Origin: Sphingobacterium thalpophilum
GTDB lineage: Bacteria > Bacteroidota > Bacteroidia > Sphingobacteriales > Sphingobacteriaceae
Reading direction: 5' to 3'
DNA: 64,000 bases
Assembly: GCA_945868825.1 (NCBI GenBank)
Contig: CAMBMM010000004.1
Location: forward strand, 62,001 to 126,000
Made by a program: the position numbers and the translations under genes. How positions within the stretch are numbered: position 1 is the stretch's first letter; the number at the start of each line of letters is the position of its first letter. Below are positions 8,614 to 16,555 of the stretch, piece by piece. The notes beneath the pieces are model-generated. The model saw only the letters and a program-made list of their open reading frames with translations, was not told the DNA's origin and did no database searches.

Positions 8614-9381
8614 ATGGTTCTCACCGATACGCATACCCATTTATATTACGAAACTGATCCGCAAGCGCTTACTGCCTTGATGCAACGTTCGTTAGATAAT
8701 CAAGTTTCTCGTTTGTTTTTGCCCAATGTAGATGTGGCTTCTATTCCCTTGGTGTTGAACTTGGCTAATCTGTACCCTGAAAATTGTTTCCCGATGTTAG
8801 GCTTGCATCCCTGCGATGTAAAAGAAACATATAAAGAAGAATTGGCCAGTATTTATGCCGCTATTCCGGCGCAAAAAATTTATGCCATTGGCGAAATTGG
8901 CATCGATTTATATTGGGATAAAACTACGCTAGCAAAACAAATACAAGTATTTGAAACCCAAATTAACTGGGCCAAGGACTTAAATTTGCCTATTGTTATT
9001 CATTGTAGAGATGCTTTTGAAGAAGTATATGCTGTACTTTTAAAACACCGCGATGAAAAACTACGAGGTATTTTTCACTGTTTTACCGGCAACTTAGATC
9101 AAGCCAAAAAAATCATTGACTTGGGTTTTTATTTAGGCATTGGTGGCGTGGTTACCTATAAAAATGCTGGTTTAGATGCTGTAGTAGCACAGATCCCTGT
9201 CGATAACCTGGTGCTCGAAACCGATTCGCCCTATTTACCACCGGTACCTTTTAGGGGTAAGCCTAACGAGAGTAGTTACTTGGTACACATTACCCAAAAA
9301 GTGGCCGATTTACATCAAATTTCTATACAAGAACTGGCTCGAATTACTACCGAAAATTCTACAAAAATATTTGGCATTTAG
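8614..9381 (+). CDS. tatD: TatD family metal-dependent hydrolase
   Basis: 255 aa. TatD proteins are TIM-barrel metalloenzymes with 3'-5' exonuclease activity on DNA and RNA. Metal-binding signatures: DTHTHLYY at residues 4-11, GEIGIDLYWD near 95, VIHCRDAFEE near 129, the HCF segment near 155, and the terminal ETDSPYLPPVPFRGKPNE near 205-222. It starts right after a terminator and has its own promoter 4 nt away. ansA follows after 26 nt, so it may share this transcript. Confidence 0.93.
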   Translation: MVLTDTHTHLYYETDPQALTALMQRSLDNQVSRLFLPNVDVASIPLVLNLANLYPENCFPMLGLHPCDVKETYKEELASIYAAIPAQKIYAIGEIGIDLYWDKTTLAKQIQVFETQINWAKDLNLPIVIHCRDAFEEVYAVLLKHRDEKLRGIFHCFTGNLDQAKKIIDLGFYLGIGGVVTYKNAGLDAVVAQIPVDNLVLETDSPYLPPVPFRGKPNESSYLVHITQKVADLHQISIQELARITTENSTKIFGI

Positions 9382-9407
9382 TTGCGATATTTGTTAAAAC
9401 AAAAACC

Positions 9408-10427
9408 ATGGCCAATATTTTAATCATATACACCGGCGGAACCATTGGCATGGTGAAAGATAAAAAAAGTGGGGTACTCTTACCGCTAAATTTCGATCAT
9501 ATAAAACACAATGCGCCCGAGTTGGAGCGCATGGAACACCGCCTAACGGTACATTCGTTTAACCCCATTATCGATTCTTCGGATATGAACCCCAAAATTT
9601 GGGTAGCCTTAGCCGAACTTATCGAAAAAAATTACCACCAATACGATGGCTTTGTAGTGCTACACGGCTCCGATACCATGGCCTTTACCACCTCGGCATT
9701 AAGCTTTATGCTCGAAGGTTTGACTAAACCCGTGGTTTTTACCGGATCGCAATTGCCTATTGATGAAATTAGAAACGATGCCCGAGAAAATTTAATTACG
9801 GCTATTTTAATTGCATCCGAGAAATTCGAAGAGCAAGCCGTGGTACCCGAAGTATGCATCTTTTTTGATTACCAATTATTACGAGGCAATCGAGCCACCA
9901 AATACAATTCAGCTAAATTTGAGGCTTTTCAATCGCCAAACTACCCTTTATTAGCCGAGGCCGGCGTGCATATCGACTTTTTTAGTAATGCCATTGCCAT
10001 GCCTTTAGATAAACCACTTAAAGTACACAAAGACTTCGATAGTTCGGTGGCGGTACTCAAACTATACCCTGGCATCAGTCAAAAAGTAGTCGATGCGGTG
10101 TTAGAATGCGATTGCAAAGCCATTATTATGGAAACGTTCGGATCTGGAAATACCACCACCGATCCGGTTTTTTTAGATTCCTTACGTCGGACCATTGCGC
10201 AAGGAAAACTGATTTTAGACATTTCGCAGTGCCGAGGTGGATCGGTAGAATTGGGCCGCTACGAAACCAGTATTCAGCTTAAAGAAATGGGTGTAGTGAG
10301 CGGCTACGATATGACCTTTGAAGCCGCTGTGACCAAACTGATGTTCTTACTGGGTTCGGGCAAACCCATGGATGTGGTAGCCCGCCTACTCGAATTAAAT
10401 TTACGAGGCGAATTAACAGAAAATTGA
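9408..10427 (+). CDS. ansA: Type I (cytoplasmic) L-asparaginase
   Basis: 339 aa. Hydrolyses asparagine to aspartate and ammonia. The catalytic elements are YTGGTIGM (Thr nucleophile, residues 8-15), the second Thr in HGSDTMAFT near 86, the FTGSQLPIDEIRNDA segment near 110, and GSGNTTTDP near 245. There is no signal peptide, so it is the cytoplasmic type. It lies 26 nt after tatD and is followed within 20 nt by the tRNA-Ser gene. Confidence 0.93.
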   Translation: MANILIIYTGGTIGMVKDKKSGVLLPLNFDHIKHNAPELERMEHRLTVHSFNPIIDSSDMNPKIWVALAELIEKNYHQYDGFVVLHGSDTMAFTTSALSFMLEGLTKPVVFTGSQLPIDEIRNDARENLITAILIASEKFEEQAVVPEVCIFFDYQLLRGNRATKYNSAKFEAFQSPNYPLLAEAGVHIDFFSNAIAMPLDKPLKVHKDFDSSVAVLKLYPGISQKVVDAVLECDCKAIIMETFGSGNTTTDPVFLDSLRRTIAQGKLILDISQCRGGSVELGRYETSIQLKEMGVVSGYDMTFEAAVTKLMFLLGSGKPMDVVARLLELNLRGELTEN

Positions 10428-10447
10428 TAGTTTTGTCCTCCCCAAAC

Positions 10448-10537
10448 GGAGAGATGTCAGAGTGGTCGAATGAGCTAGCTTGGAAAGCTGGTATACTCGT
10501 AAGGGTATCGAGGGTTCGAATCCCTCTTTCTCCGCCA
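10448..10537 (+). tRNA. tRNA-Ser (anticodon GGA)
   Basis: 90 nt with encoded CCA. The acceptor arm GGAGAGA pairs with TTTCTCC with one G-T wobble, discriminator G. The anticodon arm CTAGC / GCTGG carries loop TTGGAAA, anticodon GGA at 10482-10484. A long variable arm (TACTCGTAAGGGTA) is typical of type II serine tRNAs. The T arm is GAGGG-TTCGAAT-CCCTC. Followed by a terminator at 10550. Its last 23 nt recur at 20992-21014, on the far side of the accessory region. Confidence 0.96.
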
Positions 10538-10549
10538 GTTTATACTAAT

Positions 10550-10580
10550 GCCATCGTTTTTAAACGATGGCTTTTTTGTT
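10550..10580 (+). terminator. Terminator of tRNA-Ser
   Basis: Hairpin GCCATCGTTT / AAACGATGGC followed by a T run. The same stem recurs at 21027-21048 after the second copy of the tRNA 3' end. Confidence 0.85.
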
Positions 10581-10615
10581 TTCGTTCTTTCTATAGCTAA
10601 ATATCTATTTAATAG

Positions 10616-10651
10616 TGTACGTTGTCAAGTTCATTTGGACAAGTGTTAAAC
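10616..10651 (+). repeat. Left terminal inverted repeat (36 bp)
   Basis: It starts TGTACGTTGTCAAG and ends AAGTGTTAAAC. The reverse complement at 20917-20952 matches at 33 of 36 positions, the last 22 without mismatch. Weaker similarity continues about 10 bases further inward. It sits 35 nt after the tRNA-Ser terminator. Confidence 0.85.
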
Positions 10652-10774
10652 AAAACTAATCGAGTGTTTCCACAACCCCCACAAAATAAAAAAATAAAAA
10701 AAGTGCTGATATACAAAAAAATAATTCTAGATTGCAAAACTTCTTAAATCAAAGTGCAATTAGTTTAAGACAAA

Positions 10775-11119
10775 ATGAATAAAAAATTTACTCCGCGTTA
10801 TTTTTTATTAGTGATACTCTTGGCAATGTCATGCGAAAAGAGCTTGAATTCCCCTATAATATTACCTATGATTATAGCATCGGCTGTCTCCGGTCTTGAA
10901 GTTACACCAGCAATATGCGGTGGGAATGTGATGAGCAATGGTGGTGGGACAATAACGGCTGCAGGAGTGATTTGGAGTGATGCACCAATCCAACTATTTC
11001 TTTGGACCACAAAAACAATAGATAGGACTTCAATAGGGTCTTTTACAAGTAATATAACTGGGCTATCTCCTCTCAGTGATGTAGATTGTCAGCATAAAGT
11101 GGCCATAAGTGTGACCTAA
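10775..11119 (+). pseudogene. Truncated lipoprotein with one FnIII-like repeat
   Basis: 114 codons. A lipoprotein-type signal (YFLLVILLAMSC, Cys near 20) leads into one copy of a repeat common in large Bacteroidota surface lipoproteins. The repeat runs from VTPAICGGNVMSNGGGTITA through AAGVIWSD to GSFTSNITGLSPLSD. In intact relatives the next residues are usually a Tyr-rich strand (YYVRAYA-like), and many repeats or a C-terminal domain follow. Here the frame turns unrelated after LSPLSDV and stops. It is therefore probably the 5' remnant of a longer gene cut by rearrangement, lying between the left inverted repeat and the left transposase fragment. A short intact lipoprotein is less likely. 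Confidence 0.6.
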
Positions 11120-11152
11120 CAAAGTTATACTTTGAGCCATGAATTGCTCACA

Positions 11153-11265
11153 ATGAAAGAAAAAGAACCAAAGAATGCGAAGGCGGTTATCAAGAATATT
11201 CGCCAAGAACCAAGCGTAAATTCAGCTCTGAGGAAAAAATCAGATTTGACATTGTAACTAATTAA
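11153..11265 (+). pseudogene. Transposase orfA N-terminal remnant (IS3-like), left copy
   Basis: From ATG 11153 the frame reads MKEKEPKNAKAVIKNIRQ and then goes out of register. In the next frame it continues KFSSEEKIRFDIV and stops at 11265. Restoring one base after the CAA codon near 11206 would join the two parts into a run like the basic N-terminus of IS3-family OrfA HTH proteins (R-x-K-[FY]-S-x-E-E-K-I-R pattern). I see no orfA remainder, no orfB and no DDE motif. A 37-bp core (11204-11240) is repeated with one mismatch at 20796-20832. Assignment to IS3 is from motif memory. Confidence 0.6.
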
Positions 11266-11358
11266 AATCTAATTTAGTATAAGCTTAGAACTATTCACTC
11301 ATAATTGCGTCTACGTACAACCATAAGGTTGGGGTATTTTAAAATAAATTATAGACAG

Positions 11359-13416
11359 ATGAAAAAAATTCTTACACTTTTATTAATGGTAATTGCTGTG
11401 CAAGTATTGGGGCAAACATATCCTATCACTAGTATAACCATTTCATTACCGGCAAATCCCGATGCAAACACGGCTAATTGGGGAAGCGGAACCTCCTTAT
11501 TTACCATAACCGCCAACTCCAAAGCGGTAAACGGAAAGGTTGATGGCTATGTTACGGAAAGTAAAGTATTGGTAACTATTAAAAAGGGCGGGGCTAAAGT
11601 ATGTGGTTCATTTACCGCTAATACAGCTCCTGCATCCAATTTTAATACGCTTACCAAAGTTTGGAGCGGCAGTAATGCGGTTTCATTATTAGGACAGGGC
11701 TGCGTGTTGCCTGCGGGTGATTATGAACTTACCGTGCAATTTTTTGGTACTGGAGCGACCGGGCTTGCCGGGCTTGCTCCTTTAAGCGAAGAAAAAACAA
11801 AGCCATTTTCAATAAGAGCGAAAGAGCAGCTAAGCTATCAACCGCCGCAGGCTATTGCTCCGGCAAATGGCACTGTTTTAAGTGAAATTGACATTAAAAA
11901 GCCCATAGCATTCCGCTGGACACCCGTTATTCCAAGGTCGCAAGAGCCGGTAACCTACCGCTTAAAGGTTTGGCAATTGATGCAGGGGCAAAACGGTTCG
12001 GAGGCAATGGCCACAAACCAACCCATAATTACCAAAGATGTTGACAACCTTACGCAGACTATGATTACTAGTTTAATCTCCGGGCCTTGTAAACCTCCAT
12101 ATTTATGTGATTTTGTTTGGAATGTACAAGCACTTAACCGGGAAGGGAAACCGGTAGGAGGAAATAATGGGATGAGTGAAGCATTGAAATTCAATGTGCA
12201 ATCTGTAAATGATGCTCCATCAAAAATTACTCTGGTTTTCCCTGCAAATGGTTCTACCATCTCTGCCAAAGACAAGCCAAAATTTACATGGACGCATGAA
12301 AAGCAAACCGCCGAGTCATCGAGTTCTTACAAAATAAAGATCATCGAGATTATTGGAGATCAATCACCTGAAGTGGCGCTAAGAACCAATAAACCGCATT
12401 TTGAAAAAGATAGTTTGAAGGAGCAATCTTTTCAATATCCTTCTTCTGCCAAAATGTTTATAGCTGGGAAAAAATATGGATGGTATGTACAGGCAAAAGA
12501 AAGTGATGGAAAGTCTGTTGGTTCTAATGATGGAATGAGTGATGTTCGGGTGTTTAGCGTTATATCAGCAGATGTAGCTATCACCAACTTTAAAGTCAGT
12601 TGCGGGAATGTATATGGATCTTATACATATACACTAACTGCAGAAAATCCCGGAAATAATCCTTTTAATACAACCTCAATTACTTTTACAAGTCCGGGTG
12701 GATCAATATCGGGAGCAACTTTTACCCCTCCTTCATCAAGTACGGTTATTAATCCAGGTTCTGCTAACGCAGTTACATTTACGGGCGGATTTAATTACAC
12801 AGGAATTTATCCTGCGGTTGTATACACTACAATAAATGGAACCCAATTAGGAGATATAAGTCTCCCTAGTATTGATACAGAAGTGGATAGTATATATGCG
12901 TGTATTTGTCATGACTGCGACACGGCTCTATTCAGTTTCACACCTTCTGGTATTACACCCGGGGCCAATAATAACCAAATTAACCTGGCAGGCAATATAA
13001 GCGTAAGCGGCCTGCCGGCAGTTTATGGGCTTGAGATCCAGGTACAATCCTATAATTATAGTGCAAGTCCTTCTGCTTGCAGCAACGGGGTAACAGGCAT
13101 CGAACAATCAGGAGTATTTTTAATGCCAAGCACAAGCATCAATGGAATAACATCGATACAAATGTTTAATGAAACGACTTCCGGAAGTTCGAACAATAAT
13201 GCCTCTAAAACTATAAAACTTGTAAGTACCACAGCTTTTCCCAATAGCATTCCTGTAAACTTAACAATAGGGTTGCCGGGCCCATTACCAGGGCTTGACA
13301 GAGATTGCTGCAAAATAAAATATGATCTGTGCATTAAAGTAACAGTCTTTTACGATAAAGAGGCTTGCAAATCGTGTGTATTCACTTATTGTTTCCCTTC
13401 TTTCAATAATCAATAA
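11359..13416 (+). CDS. Secreted FnIII-like surface protein with Cys-rich C-terminal domain (cassette gene 1)
   Basis: 685 aa from ATG 11359 (MKKILTLLLMVIAVQVLGQ, a clear Sec signal); the frame also opens at 11305 but that extension has no signal. Layout: N-terminal beta domain about 20-155; FnIII-like module about 159-280 with FRWTPVIPRSQEPVTYRL and FVWNVQALNREGKPVGG; a second, more divergent module about 285-404 (FTWTHEKQTAE, GWYVQAKESDGKSVGS); an Ig-like segment about 407-515; a C-terminal domain about 518-685 with D-C-C at 649-651 and later Cys residues (CKSCVFTYC). It lacks a recognisable T9SS type A or B sorting domain. The C-terminal domain is shared with the next gene, 5 nt downstream. 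The specific function is unknown. Confidence 0.8.
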   Translation: MKKILTLLLMVIAVQVLGQTYPITSITISLPANPDANTANWGSGTSLFTITANSKAVNGKVDGYVTESKVLVTIKKGGAKVCGSFTANTAPASNFNTLTKVWSGSNAVSLLGQGCVLPAGDYELTVQFFGTGATGLAGLAPLSEEKTKPFSIRAKEQLSYQPPQAIAPANGTVLSEIDIKKPIAFRWTPVIPRSQEPVTYRLKVWQLMQGQNGSEAMATNQPIITKDVDNLTQTMITSLISGPCKPPYLCDFVWNVQALNREGKPVGGNNGMSEALKFNVQSVNDAPSKITLVFPANGSTISAKDKPKFTWTHEKQTAESSSSYKIKIIEIIGDQSPEVALRTNKPHFEKDSLKEQSFQYPSSAKMFIAGKKYGWYVQAKESDGKSVGSNDGMSDVRVFSVISADVAITNFKVSCGNVYGSYTYTLTAENPGNNPFNTTSITFTSPGGSISGATFTPPSSSTVINPGSANAVTFTGGFNYTGIYPAVVYTTINGTQLGDISLPSIDTEVDSIYACICHDCDTALFSFTPSGITPGANNNQINLAGNISVSGLPAVYGLEIQVQSYNYSASPSACSNGVTGIEQSGVFLMPSTSINGITSIQMFNETTSGSSNNNASKTIKLVSTTAFPNSIPVNLTIGLPGPLPGLDRDCCKIKYDLCIKVTVFYDKEACKSCVFTYCFPSFNNQ

Positions 13417-13421
13417 ACATC

Positions 13422-16400
13422 ATGAAAATGAAAAAAATATTACCAACAATAAAAACATGCCTGCTCTTATTTTTGGGGGTAGCAACTGCCCTGCATGCTA
13501 ATGCGCAGGTAGTATCAAGCGACATTTGCACTACTTTAGGTGATAATGCTGCAATTAGTTTAAAAGATGCCTCAGGAAATCCATTAACATCTATAAAGAC
13601 GGGTCTCGACTTTAACCTGATTCTTACCTTGCCGGGAGGGCTTTGCCAGGGAGGTAAGTATGAGGTCACAATAACCACTTCCGATAACCTGGTATTGGGA
13701 AATCCAAATCCAAATTATCCATTTTATAGTACAGGTACAAATCAATTTGAAAATTCTACGGTAATATCCTCAAACAGTGGGTTAGGAATTAATATACCAT
13801 TTAAATTTAAAGCAGGTGTAACTTGTAATAATGAAAAAGGAACATTTGATGTAACGATAAAATTAATATGCGATGGAGTTGCTGACAGGGTATGTACTTT
13901 TAAACAAATATCCCTGAATGCCAAAGCACAAAATTATTGGGTTGTAGAAAAGAAACATATTTTTGGTAATTTATCTGGAGGAGGGATTTACTGGGACGTT
14001 ATCATCAAAAACACAAATGGCACGCCCGGTATAGGTGATTTAAATATTTTTAATGGTTCTATTACGGATGCTGTGTCTAGCGGCCAAATAATTTCTGTTA
14101 CCGGCGGCGGACTTTCTGGCCTTACTGGTCTGAATACTTCAACTGCTTCATGGAATACCGGCACCATTTTAAGCACAACTACTCAGGTAGTGTATCGCGT
14201 TCAAACTTACAGTTGTATGCCTGCAGGTACAGTGGTAACAAATTGTGTAAAGTATAATTTTTGCCTTGGTAAAGAAGTAACATTGGTAGCTAACCCAGCT
14301 AAAGGAGATATTCAAAAAGCAAGGAGTTCTGATTCTAAAATATCCTCTGCGGCTAGCATTCCTCCTTTTGGACCAGCTCAAAAACCATGTTGTGATAGGG
14401 CAACAGGTGAGGTATGTGCATCTGTAACACTTGTTGGCACAGCTGTTACTAGTGCTAATTTTAGCAAATCTCTCACTTATGCCAATAATCTAAACTATGC
14501 ACCAGGATGCGAAGGAGAATACCAAATTATAGTGGCAAATAATGGGAACATTCCTTTAAATAACTTGGTAATAACCGATACTTTTCCCACTGGTATCCAG
14601 GTATTTCAAATAAGTGTTACGGCAAGTGGCGCTAGTATGTATTACGATATTCCGTTCGGATCTACTACAACTGGTTTTAATACGTCAGGCCCTAATTATT
14701 CTCAAACCTGGACTTCTGGTTTTCCAACCCAATTTAATCTAAACACTACTTCAGGTACATTGCTTGGAGGAGTAATTATTATTAAAATAAAGTTTAAGAT
14801 ACTTGCTGCGATTGGAACAACTATTATAAATTGTGCTAATCTTAATTACAGCGGTACTTATGATGGATGGAGCAATTGGTGCGGAATTCAATTGCCCCCT
14901 CCTAATCAAAATGTATCAGCTCCTCAAAGTTGTGTTTCATTTATAGTACAAGAGCCTAAAGCCATACCGGGCATTAGAAAATGTATCCCAACTGGACAAC
15001 AATCATTTTCTGTAGGTGATATCATCCCTTTCAGAATTGTTGTTTCTAACCATGGTGCGGCAAGTTTCTCTGGCAATCTGGCAGATTTATTAGGGACTAC
15101 TTCTCTTCAAAATCTTGGCTTGGTAGCTGGTTCCGTTCAATATTCCTATGGAATGGGACCTTATAGCCCTTATTCTACCACGCCTGGTTGTATAAATAGT
15201 TTTAGTAATATTTCAACTACACCTCCATCTTGGGTAAGTGTAACTCAACAAACTTCACAAAACTTAGGATGGAGTATAAGTAACATGCCCGGAAATTGTG
15301 AATTAGCAACTGCTTCTTATCTTGTCATTGATTTTAAAGCGACAGTATTGCCACAATCTTTTGGCAATTACATAAACACTGCTAAGCTAGTTACATCAAC
15401 TGGCACACTAAATGGACTTGCTTACTACAATGTATTGAGAACGGCTCAAATTTCAACAACAAAGCAGGTAAATACGGCATTTGTAGAGCCGGGGCAATCT
15501 TTCAATTATATTATAGTTGTAAAAAATGAGGGAAGTGTGGCTTTGAAAAATATCAAGGTGGAAGATACGTTGCCTTCTTGTGTAACTTATACTGCCAGAA
15601 GCGCCAAGTACTTGGATGTAAATGGTACCATGATATCCTCTGTTAGTGTAGCATGGGCATCCCCCACTTTTACTTTTCCTTCTACTTTGATTCTTCAACC
15701 CGGGGAAAGTGTTGAATTAACAGTAACGGTTACTAGAAATGCAAATGACCAAAATAAGCAATGTTGCAACCCGTCGGCAAGAGGAAGCGGGATTACCAAC
15801 GATGCGTCGGCTGATGTAATTTCGGATGTTGATGGTCCGGTATGCGTAACGAGTAGTCTTTGCTGCAATATTGAAGACCTGAATGTTAGTTTTGGGACTG
15901 CAGCGATCAACGGTGGAATTGTCCCGGTATTTTTGATAACCGGCGGCACGGTACCGATTCAGGAAATTGAAATCTCCCTGATCGATTATCATGCAGAATA
16001 CAATGCAGTTGCTTGCAAGCCCGCCAATATGGGTAACCTATTCGGGCATATTCAACCTTTTAACGGTTACTATGGTTCTAATTACTATAATTTCAATTCC
16101 CTGCCTTTTTCTGGTTCACCGTCATTACAGCTCCAAACTGTTGTAAACCCTGTAAATAATTCATTGACTTGGTCTGGATCTAACCCTATTAATCTTTCAA
16201 CAGCGGGGGGATTGAACTTTAACGGTTTGATTGCTTTAAATTTTATAGCACCGGATATCGTTAACCTAGATTGCTGTACCGGTAGAGTGTTTTACTGCTT
16301 TAAGGTGAGGGTAAAAGATGCCAATTGTAATGTTTGCGAAAAAATAGTCTGTGGCTCTTTTGAAATACCTAAGGCAACACAACCTCACTGGAAAAATGAA

Positions 16401-16514
16401 AAAGCAAAAGACCAGTTTAAGTTAAAATCTCTTGAGGGCAACCAGATTCAGGGAAATAAATTAATGAATGGCGAAAGCTTGGAGGAATTTATTAAAAGAA
16501 ATATATCTAAATAA
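13422..16514 (+). CDS. Large secreted DUF11-repeat protein with Cys-rich C-terminal domain (cassette gene 2)
   Basis: 1030 aa with a Sec signal (MKMKKILPTIKTCLLLFL...HANAQ). An N-terminal beta region (about 25-290) precedes at least three DUF11-like beta-sandwich repeats near 355-480, 495-670 and 679-790. Hallmarks are VANNGNIPLNNLVITDTFP and VKNEGSVALKNIKVEDTLP. A domain at about 813-985 has D950-C951-C952 followed by YCFKVRVKDANCNVCEKIVC, and matches the C-terminus of the 685-aa protein. A basic, hydrophilic tail of about 45 residues ends the chain. DUF11 repeats are typical of long surface stalks or adhesins, which is the inferred role. No T9SS sorting domain is seen. It begins 5 nt after gene 1. 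Confidence 0.8.
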   Translation: MKMKKILPTIKTCLLLFLGVATALHANAQVVSSDICTTLGDNAAISLKDASGNPLTSIKTGLDFNLILTLPGGLCQGGKYEVTITTSDNLVLGNPNPNYPFYSTGTNQFENSTVISSNSGLGINIPFKFKAGVTCNNEKGTFDVTIKLICDGVADRVCTFKQISLNAKAQNYWVVEKKHIFGNLSGGGIYWDVIIKNTNGTPGIGDLNIFNGSITDAVSSGQIISVTGGGLSGLTGLNTSTASWNTGTILSTTTQVVYRVQTYSCMPAGTVVTNCVKYNFCLGKEVTLVANPAKGDIQKARSSDSKISSAASIPPFGPAQKPCCDRATGEVCASVTLVGTAVTSANFSKSLTYANNLNYAPGCEGEYQIIVANNGNIPLNNLVITDTFPTGIQVFQISVTASGASMYYDIPFGSTTTGFNTSGPNYSQTWTSGFPTQFNLNTTSGTLLGGVIIIKIKFKILAAIGTTIINCANLNYSGTYDGWSNWCGIQLPPPNQNVSAPQSCVSFIVQEPKAIPGIRKCIPTGQQSFSVGDIIPFRIVVSNHGAASFSGNLADLLGTTSLQNLGLVAGSVQYSYGMGPYSPYSTTPGCINSFSNISTTPPSWVSVTQQTSQNLGWSISNMPGNCELATASYLVIDFKATVLPQSFGNYINTAKLVTSTGTLNGLAYYNVLRTAQISTTKQVNTAFVEPGQSFNYIIVVKNEGSVALKNIKVEDTLPSCVTYTARSAKYLDVNGTMISSVSVAWASPTFTFPSTLILQPGESVELTVTVTRNANDQNKQCCNPSARGSGITNDASADVISDVDGPVCVTSSLCCNIEDLNVSFGTAAINGGIVPVFLITGGTVPIQEIEISLIDYHAEYNAVACKPANMGNLFGHIQPFNGYYGSNYYNFNSLPFSGSPSLQLQTVVNPVNNSLTWSGSNPINLSTAGGLNFNGLIALNFIAPDIVNLDCCTGRVFYCFKVRVKDANCNVCEKIVCGSFEIPKATQPHWKNEKAKDQFKLKSLEGNQIQGNKLMNGESLEEFIKRNISK

Positions 16515-16555
16515 AGAGTTCACCTAAGGCATAAGCAACATTCGATCTTAAAACG

